Below are positions 59,062 through 64,000 of a DNA stretch of 64,000 bases, in pieces. The notes under the pieces were generated by a model. The model made no database searches. It saw only the letters and a program-made list of their open reading frames with translations, and had not been told where the DNA came from. How positions within the stretch are numbered: the stretch's first letter is position 1; each line of letters opens with the position of its first letter. Origin of the DNA: JAGREO01 sp020446285. Its GTDB lineage: Bacteria; Pseudomonadota; Alphaproteobacteria; Geminicoccales; Geminicoccaceae. The translations under genes and the position numbers were made by a program. Location of the stretch: NCBI GenBank assembly GCA_041398005.1, contig JAWKVP010000008.1, forward strand, positions 62,001 through 126,000, given 5' to 3'.

Positions 59062-59100
59062 GACCGTCCGGCCCGCCCCGTAGCGTGGTGTGCCGGACGG
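59062..59100 (+). promoter_or_regulatory. Stem-loop after the binding-protein gene
   Basis: ACCGTCCGG (59062-59070) and CCGGACGGT (59092-59100) are perfect 9-bp inverted repeats around 21 bases. No T-run follows, so it may stabilise the abundant binding-protein message rather than terminate it. Confidence 0.5.
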
Positions 59101-59119
59101 TCCCTGCACGGACAGGATC

Positions 59120-59764
59120 ATGACCCGGATTTCCATCGCACTCGCATGCACGGTCGTGGCATTCGCCGCTGCCGGCTGCAAGATCGTCAAGAACAAGCCC
59201 GAAGGCGAAAAGGCCATCGCCGCCGATGCCAGTGGCGATGATGCCCGGATCGAGCAGCGTCTTGCGGACAGTTTCGACAGCCAGCTTGCTCCGTACATCG
59301 CCGAGAATGCGCAGACCGTGGCCTCGTTGCGGCAGGCCCTTGCCGCCGGCCTCGATGAAGCCGGCGCGGCACATGGAACGAAGGGATCCGGTGCCGGTGC
59401 GGCGTGGAACTTTCCCGTTCAGGGCGAGGGAATGGTCGTCTCCTCGAAGCTCGACACGCGCGCGCGTGTCGCCGGGGTCGATACCGACGGCGACGGCGCG
59501 GCCGATGTCACGGTTCAGCTCGGCCCGGTCATCAAGGGAACCGCGCTGCGCGATGTGGCTCCTTTCTACAATTTCGATGATTTTCGCGATCAGATCGAAT
59601 TCGCCAAGCTGGCACGAGCGCTGAACGACCGGATCTCGGCCGGTGTCGTGCTGCCCGAAGATGGCATCGACGGCAGGGCCATCGGCTTTTCCGGCGTGGT
59701 CGCTCTCAAGAAGGCCGACGAGCCGTTTGTGGTGACGCCGCTCGTGGTCGAGTTCACGCCATGA
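59120..59764 (+). CDS. DUF2291-family periplasmic lipoprotein
   Basis: A 214-residue protein with a lipoprotein signal ending in the lipobox FAAAGC (Cys about residue 20) followed by KIVKNK. The body matches DUF2291, a family found almost only inside ribose-type ABC operons: FDSQLAPYIAENAQTVASLR, then VKGTALRD-like VIKGTALRDVAPFYNFDDFR. Its function is unknown; position suggests an accessory to transport. The ATG at 59120 has AGG four bases upstream, and the TGA overlaps the ATPase ATG. Confidence 0.82.
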   Translation: MTRISIALACTVVAFAAAGCKIVKNKPEGEKAIAADASGDDARIEQRLADSFDSQLAPYIAENAQTVASLRQALAAGLDEAGAAHGTKGSGAGAAWNFPVQGEGMVVSSKLDTRARVAGVDTDGDGAADVTVQLGPVIKGTALRDVAPFYNFDDFRDQIEFAKLARALNDRISAGVVLPEDGIDGRAIGFSGVVALKKADEPFVVTPLVVEFTP

Positions 59765-61290
59765 CCGATGCTCATCCCGTCGGCCTCCGCATTCGCGGTG
59801 CCACCAAAGTCTATCCGGGCACCCGTGCGCTCGAGGGCGTGGATTTCGACATCAGGATGGGTGCTGTCAACGTACTGGTGGGCGAGAACGGTGCCGGCAA
59901 GTCGACGCTGATGAAGGTCATCGCCGGGGTCGAGACCCTGACCGAGGGAGAGATCACGATCGACGGCCGGCCGGTCGTCTTTCACTCGAAGGAGGACGCC
60001 GTCGCCCGCGGGATCGGAATCGTCTTTCAGGAACTGAACCTCTTTCCCGACCTGAGCGTCGCCGAGAACATCTTCATCGGCAACGAGCCGACCCGCTGGG
60101 GTATCGACATCGACCGCAACGAGGTGATCGCGAGAACGCGCAAGCTCCTGCGCCGCCTCGAACAGGATTTCGACCCGCGCACGCCGCTCGGCTTTCTCCG
60201 GATCGGCCAGCAGCAGATCGTCGAGATCGCCAAGGCGCTCGGCGAAAATGCGCGGATCCTCATCCTCGACGAGCCGACTTCGGCCCTTTCCGCATCCGAG
60301 GTCGAGGTTCTCTTCCGGATCATCGACGAACTCAAGGCGCAGGGTGTCGGGATCGTCTACATCTCCCACCGGCTCGAGGAGCTGATCCGTGTGGGGGACT
60401 ACATCACCGTGCTGCGCGATGGCAGGGTGACGGGCACGCGCTCGATGGAAGGCGTGGACATTCCCTGGATCGTCAGGGCGATGATCGGTGACAAGTCGAA
60501 GGATTTCTCGAAGAGTACGGGTCACGCATTCGGCGAGGAGATCTTCCGTGCGGAAGACATCTGCCTTGCCAAGATGGGCGGGGGGCTGGCGGTCGACCAT
60601 GTGTCGCTGTCGGTGCGCGCGGGCGAGATTCTCGGTCTCTACGGCCTGATGGGTGCCGGGCGCTCGGAGTTTCTCGAGTGCATCATGGCCCGGCATCCGC
60701 AGTCGACCGGCAAATTCTGGATGGAAGGCCGTGCGTTGCGTGAGCGCGACGTGGCCGGACGGATCGCGCGCGGGATCGCGCTGGTGCCCGAGGACCGAAA
60801 GAATGACGGATTGATCCTGGGAATGGCGATCCGGGAAAATCTGACGCTCTCGTCCTTGTGGCAATCGACCCGGCTGTTTCATCTGAGCCTTCGCAACGAA
60901 GCCGCGCGTGCGGCCGAATTCATCAAACGCCTGACGATCAAGGTCGCGAGCGCGGAAAACCCCGTCTCGTCGCTTTCGGGCGGAAACCAGCAGAAGGTGG
61001 TGATCGGCAAGGCATTGATGACCGGGCCGAGGGTGCTGCTTCTCGACGAACCGTCACGCGGCATCGACATCGGCGCCAAGGCCGAGATCTATCGCACCAT
61101 GCGTGATCTTGCGGCACAGGGCATCGCCATCATCTTCGTGACCTCCGATCTGGAGGAGGTGATGGCGCTCTCCGACCGGATCGCCGTCATGGCCGACGGG
61201 CGGGTCACAGGAGAATTTGGCCCGGATGTCCCGGCATCGCGTGTGATCGCTGCGGCCACGCCGGCAAAAACCAGGGATCAGGCAGCATGA
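59761..61290 (+). CDS. Ribose-type ABC transporter ATPase (RbsA-like, two domains)
   Basis: A 509-residue protein with two fused nucleotide-binding domains. The first has Walker A GENGAGKST (41-49), a signature LRIGQQQIVEIAKAL and Walker B LILDEPTSALS. The second has the degenerate Walker A GLMGAGRSE usual for this family, a canonical signature SLSGGNQQK and LLLDEPSRGIDIG. It energises the CUT2 importer with the permease encoded next, overlapping by ATGA. Confidence 0.96.
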   Translation: MTDAHPVGLRIRGATKVYPGTRALEGVDFDIRMGAVNVLVGENGAGKSTLMKVIAGVETLTEGEITIDGRPVVFHSKEDAVARGIGIVFQELNLFPDLSVAENIFIGNEPTRWGIDIDRNEVIARTRKLLRRLEQDFDPRTPLGFLRIGQQQIVEIAKALGENARILILDEPTSALSASEVEVLFRIIDELKAQGVGIVYISHRLEELIRVGDYITVLRDGRVTGTRSMEGVDIPWIVRAMIGDKSKDFSKSTGHAFGEEIFRAEDICLAKMGGGLAVDHVSLSVRAGEILGLYGLMGAGRSEFLECIMARHPQSTGKFWMEGRALRERDVAGRIARGIALVPEDRKNDGLILGMAIRENLTLSSLWQSTRLFHLSLRNEAARAAEFIKRLTIKVASAENPVSSLSGGNQQKVVIGKALMTGPRVLLLDEPSRGIDIGAKAEIYRTMRDLAAQGIAIIFVTSDLEEVMALSDRIAVMADGRVTGEFGPDVPASRVIAAATPAKTRDQAA

Positions 61291-62360
61291 CATCGACCGA
61301 AGCATCCGCAACGGGCAGGGCTCCGGCCGGCCGCAACTGGCTCCTGCTGTTTCTCGAGGCGCGGACCTTCGTCGCCCTGATCCTCGTGCTCGGCTATTTT
61401 TCCTTCGCGGCCCCCAATTTCCTCAGTGCCGCGAACGCCGTCCTCGTATCCAAGCATGTGGCGATCAATGCGTTCCTCGCCATCGGCATGACCTTTGTCA
61501 TCATCGCCGGAGGGATCGACCTGTCGGTCGGTTCGGTGGTGGGTCTCACCGGCATGATCGCCGGCTGGCTGATCCTCTACGGTGTCGATCCGGGGCTCGG
61601 CTGGTCGATCCAGTTCAACACATACGAGATCGTTCTCATCGTCTGCCTCTTCGGCATATTCGTCGGCTGGATCAACGGGATGCTGATCACCCGCCTCAGG
61701 GTGGCACCGTTCATCGCCACGCTCGGCATACTCTATGTGGCGCGGGGCGCGGCACTGCTCCTGTCGGGCGGACGGACCTTCCCGAACCTGAACGGAAACG
61801 CCGAGTATGGCTCCGCGAGTTTTCCGGCGATCGGTGCGGGGAACTTCCTCGGCATTCCCATCATGATCTGGATGCTCGTCGTCGTCGCTCTGGGCGCAAG
61901 CTATCTCGCTGGTCGCACGCCGCTCGGCCGGCACATCTACGCCACGGGCGGCAATGAACGGGGCGCCGCACTTTCGGGCGTGAATGTCAACCGGGTGAAG
62001 ATGTTCGTCTACATGTTCTCCGGTCTCATGGCCGCACTCGTCGGGCTGATCATCGCCTCGCAGCTCAAGGCCTCGCATCCGGCGACGGGCGAGTTCTTCG
62101 AGCTCAACGCGATCGCCGCGGCCGTGCTCGGCGGCACCTCGATGTCCGGCGGACGGGGCCGGATCGGCGGCACGATCGTGGGTGCCTTCGTCATCGGCAT
62201 ATTGTCGGATGGTCTCGTGATGATGGGCGTTTCATCGTTCTGGCAGATGGTCATCAAGGGGCTCGTCATCATCGCCGCCGTGGTCATCGACCAGGCACAG
62301 AGCAGGCTTCAGGCCCGCGTGGCGCTGGCGCAGGAGGCATCGGGCACAACAGGCCGGTAG
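61287..62360 (+). CDS. Ribose-type ABC transporter permease (RbsC-like)
   Basis: A 357-residue permease with 8-10 hydrophobic segments. Family-typical segments are FVIIAGGIDLSVGSVVGLTG, GWINGMLITRLRVAPFIATLG, YATGGNERGAALSGVNV and AAAVLGGTSMSGGRGRIGGT. It is the single permease of the CUT2 importer and probably forms a homodimer. Confidence 0.96.
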   Translation: MTSTEASATGRAPAGRNWLLLFLEARTFVALILVLGYFSFAAPNFLSAANAVLVSKHVAINAFLAIGMTFVIIAGGIDLSVGSVVGLTGMIAGWLILYGVDPGLGWSIQFNTYEIVLIVCLFGIFVGWINGMLITRLRVAPFIATLGILYVARGAALLLSGGRTFPNLNGNAEYGSASFPAIGAGNFLGIPIMIWMLVVVALGASYLAGRTPLGRHIYATGGNERGAALSGVNVNRVKMFVYMFSGLMAALVGLIIASQLKASHPATGEFFELNAIAAAVLGGTSMSGGRGRIGGTIVGAFVIGILSDGLVMMGVSSFWQMVIKGLVIIAAVVIDQAQSRLQARVALAQEASGTTGR

Positions 62361-62413
62361 GACCGGCTTGGGTAACAGGCCGGCAAACCGGTGCGCGCTC
62401 GCTAAGAAAGGCA

Positions 62414-63223
62414 ATGGCTTTGGCTCACAGACCGGATACCGCAGAAAGTCTGGCCGGGCTGCTGAGCGAGCCCCGCCGCCGTCGCATCCTGGAGTGGATC
62501 GAGGAGGAGGGATCGGCGAGAGTGCGCGACCTGGCCGGTGCGTTCGAAGTCTCCGAAGCGACGATCCGCCAGGATCTCGAACGGCTCGAAAGGGAAGGAC
62601 ACGTCACGCGCGAGCATGGCGGCGCGTTCCTGAATTCGATGCGCGCGCAGGTTCACGGATTTTCACTGCATCATCAGGTGAACATGGACCCCAAGCGCCG
62701 GATCGGCGCGCTCGCCGCCTCGCTGGTCGAGGATGGCGAGACGATCATTCTGGATGCCGGCACCACGACGACCGAAGTTGCGACCCGCCTCGTGGCGCGC
62801 CGGAATCTCACGATCATCACCAACGCCCTCAACATCGCGCTCGTCCTGGGCGGCGTGCCGGGGTTTGCGGTGCACATGCCGGGCGGACAGTTCAAGGCGC
62901 CGACGCTGAGCCTTTCGGGAGACAAGTCGGTCGAGTATTTCCGCAACATCTTCGCCGGCAAGCTCTTCCTCGCAACCGCCGGTGTCGCCCTCGACGCCGG
63001 GCTGACCTATCCCAGCTTCGCCGACCTCCAGCTCAAGGAAGCCATGATCAAGGCGGCAAGCCATGTCTATCTCGTGGCCGACTCGACCAAGATCAACCGC
63101 TCGTCCTTCACCCGCCTCGGCGCGCTCGAACTGGTCCAGACCTTCATCACCGACGACGCGATCTCCGATGCCGACGCCAGCGCCTTCGAGGCCCGCGGCA
63201 TCGAACTCCTCATCGCGCGATAA
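62414..63223 (+). CDS. DeoR-family transcriptional regulator
   Basis: A 269-residue regulator. The helix-turn-helix is RVRDLAGAFEVSEATIRQDL (about 36-55). The DeoRC effector domain contains ILDAGTTTTEVA, TNALNIALVLGG and VLVADSTKI-like YLVADSTKINRSS, which bind phosphorylated sugars. It follows the permease by 53 bp and likely represses both arms of the locus until a sugar phosphate appears. AAAGG precedes the ATG. Confidence 0.93.
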   Translation: MALAHRPDTAESLAGLLSEPRRRRILEWIEEEGSARVRDLAGAFEVSEATIRQDLERLEREGHVTREHGGAFLNSMRAQVHGFSLHHQVNMDPKRRIGALAASLVEDGETIILDAGTTTTEVATRLVARRNLTIITNALNIALVLGGVPGFAVHMPGGQFKAPTLSLSGDKSVEYFRNIFAGKLFLATAGVALDAGLTYPSFADLQLKEAMIKAASHVYLVADSTKINRSSFTRLGALELVQTFITDDAISDADASAFEARGIELLIAR

Positions 63224-63277
63224 GGCGTTACCTGGTCGCGCCGGGGCGGGCGGGTTCGTTCGTTACGGGTGACCGTC

Positions 63278-63862
63278 TCAGTTCCATCGGCCTGATCGGG
63301 TGATGGCGCGATCCAGCTGCGAGAGGTTTTCCTCGATCCGCATGAGTGCTGCCTCGCGGTCGGCGGCGAAATCGTCGCGAGCGAGTTCGTCGATCGACCA
63401 GAGCAGGCTCGTCAGCTCCATGCGCATCATGAGAAGGGTTTCCGAACGGTCGAGGCTCGCCGGATCGCGATAGGTCCGGTTGAGCTCGCCGAGGCGTTCG
63501 CCCAGCGCGTCGCCGGCACGGCGGAGATTGGCAAGCGACACGTTGAAACCGCCATCGGAAATGCCGGCGATATCCATGGGACCGGGCGTGTCCGGTTCCA
63601 CCGATGCCTTGATGGGCGCAGCCGAAATCTCGTCGCGCAACACCGCCGTGTGCTCCATCGCACCGCCGAGATCCTGTTTCATCTTGCCGAGCAGCCGCGC
63701 CATCTGCGGCGATGCGGCATCCGCAACGCTTGTCCCGCACACGAGGAGCAGGGCAGGAATGACGAGGAGAGCGAGGATTCTTCCACTGGTCGACACGGTT
63801 GCGTTCCCGTCATTGGTGGCGTTGGTGACCGACGGCTCACCCTTGCACGACGGCCTTAACAT
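63278..63862 (-). CDS. Hypothetical exported helical protein
   Basis: Up to 194 residues. A hydrophobic stretch RILALLVIPALLLVCGTSVADAA (about 28-50) looks like a signal peptide. The rest is helical and charged, with no cysteine (LLGKMKQDLGGAMEHTAVLR and EAALMRIEENLSQLDRAITR). I do not recognise the family. The ATG at 63862 has no ribosome site; a GTG at about 63796 would give a shorter signal and may be the true start. It converges with the DeoR gene and is divergent from the gene at the right edge. Confidence 0.6.
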   Translation of the reverse strand: MLRPSCKGEPSVTNATNDGNATVSTSGRILALLVIPALLLVCGTSVADAASPQMARLLGKMKQDLGGAMEHTAVLRDEISAAPIKASVEPDTPGPMDIAGISDGGFNVSLANLRRAGDALGERLGELNRTYRDPASLDRSETLLMMRMELTSLLWSIDELARDDFAADREAALMRIEENLSQLDRAITRSGRWN

Positions 63863-63892
63863 TTCGTGAAGAGGCGGTATTTTCGGCGGTGC

Positions 63893-63921
63893 TTGACGCG
63901 GGTTCGTTTGGCGCGTATCAA
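63893..63921 (+). promoter_or_regulatory. Strong vegetative promoter near the right edge
   Basis: TTGACG (63893-63898) and TATCAA (63916-63921) with a 17-base spacer form a near-ideal alphaproteobacterial sigma-70 promoter. The start codon at 63992 lies 70 bp downstream. The -10 TATCAA is the same as in the promoter at 57859. Confidence 0.65.
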
Positions 63922-63991
63922 CCGCCTCGATTTGCGCGGGCCCCGTGGTCCATGCGCTCCGTTTTCTTTGTTCCAGACCGAGGTGATTGAG

Positions 63992-64000
63992 ATGGCGCGG
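63992..64000 (+). CDS. Start of an unidentified gene at the right edge
   Basis: Only Met-Ala-Arg is visible. GAGG eight bases before the ATG and the strong upstream promoter support a real, well expressed gene. A ribosomal protein would fit this pattern, but three codons cannot show it. Confidence 0.45.

Overview
The window looks like a chromosomal segment of a high-GC alphaproteobacterium, probably of the Hyphomicrobiales (Rhizobiales) type. The evidence is a ctrA gene beside fliI-fliJ with a TTAA-N7-TTAA box between them, the lepB-rnc-era cluster, the xseB-ispA-dxs cluster, an EryA/EryD-like polyol locus, a phnWAY phosphonate locus, and rhizobial-style extragenic palindromes that begin with CTAGAGCATC. 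I cannot name the genus from sequence alone.

Layout. 1-10737 (minus strand): a polyol or sugar-derivative locus. Reading in the direction of transcription it has a HyuA-type ATPase, a SorC/EryD-type regulator, a periplasmic binding protein, two permeases separated by a large nested inverted repeat, two non-identical ATPases, an EryA-like FGGY kinase, and the start of a probable 2-hydroxyacid dehydrogenase cut by the window edge. 10738-14076: a gene-poor, repeat-rich stretch, an unrecognised 250-residue protein and a GMC oxidoreductase, with a local cluster of CTGTATACAG palindromes. 14226-18653: a glycine/cysteine-tailed membrane protein, a metallo-beta-lactamase-fold hydrolase, a TRAP DctQM pair lacking its binding protein, and a metallophosphoesterase. 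18795-22302: paaG-like and paaH-like genes translationally coupled to an AAA ATPase. 22331-25574 (minus): a secreted HEAT-repeat protein, era, rnc and lepB.

25786-30599: a LysR regulator divergent from phnW-phnA-phnY, a complete three-step route from 2-aminoethylphosphonate to acetate and phosphate. 30747-32706: a GDSL esterase and a LysE-type exporter. The exporter lies between repeat-plus-hairpin blocks. 32993-36960 (minus): moaB, a lytic transglycosylase, a uracil-DNA glycosylase and a small conserved protein. 36991-40612: a TPR lipoprotein, ispE, an S-adenosylmethionine hydrolase and tRNA-Gln. 40632-44986: glcB, a D-cysteine desulfhydrase/ACC deaminase family enzyme and a dienelactone hydrolase. 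45239-48143: fliJ, fliI and ctrA. 48442-52981: a deacetylase, xseB-ispA-dxs and an orphan Flp pilin.

53047-63223: a complete two-armed carbohydrate locus. The minus arm encodes an L-fucose-isomerase-fold protein, a split transketolase and an FGGY kinase. The plus arm encodes a ribose-type ABC transporter with a DUF2291 lipoprotein, and a DeoR regulator. The combination isomerase, kinase and two-subunit transketolase suggests uptake of a pentose such as D-apiose, isomerisation to a ketose, phosphorylation and transketolase cleavage. The last kilobase holds a small secreted protein and a well-formed promoter for a gene that begins at the right edge.
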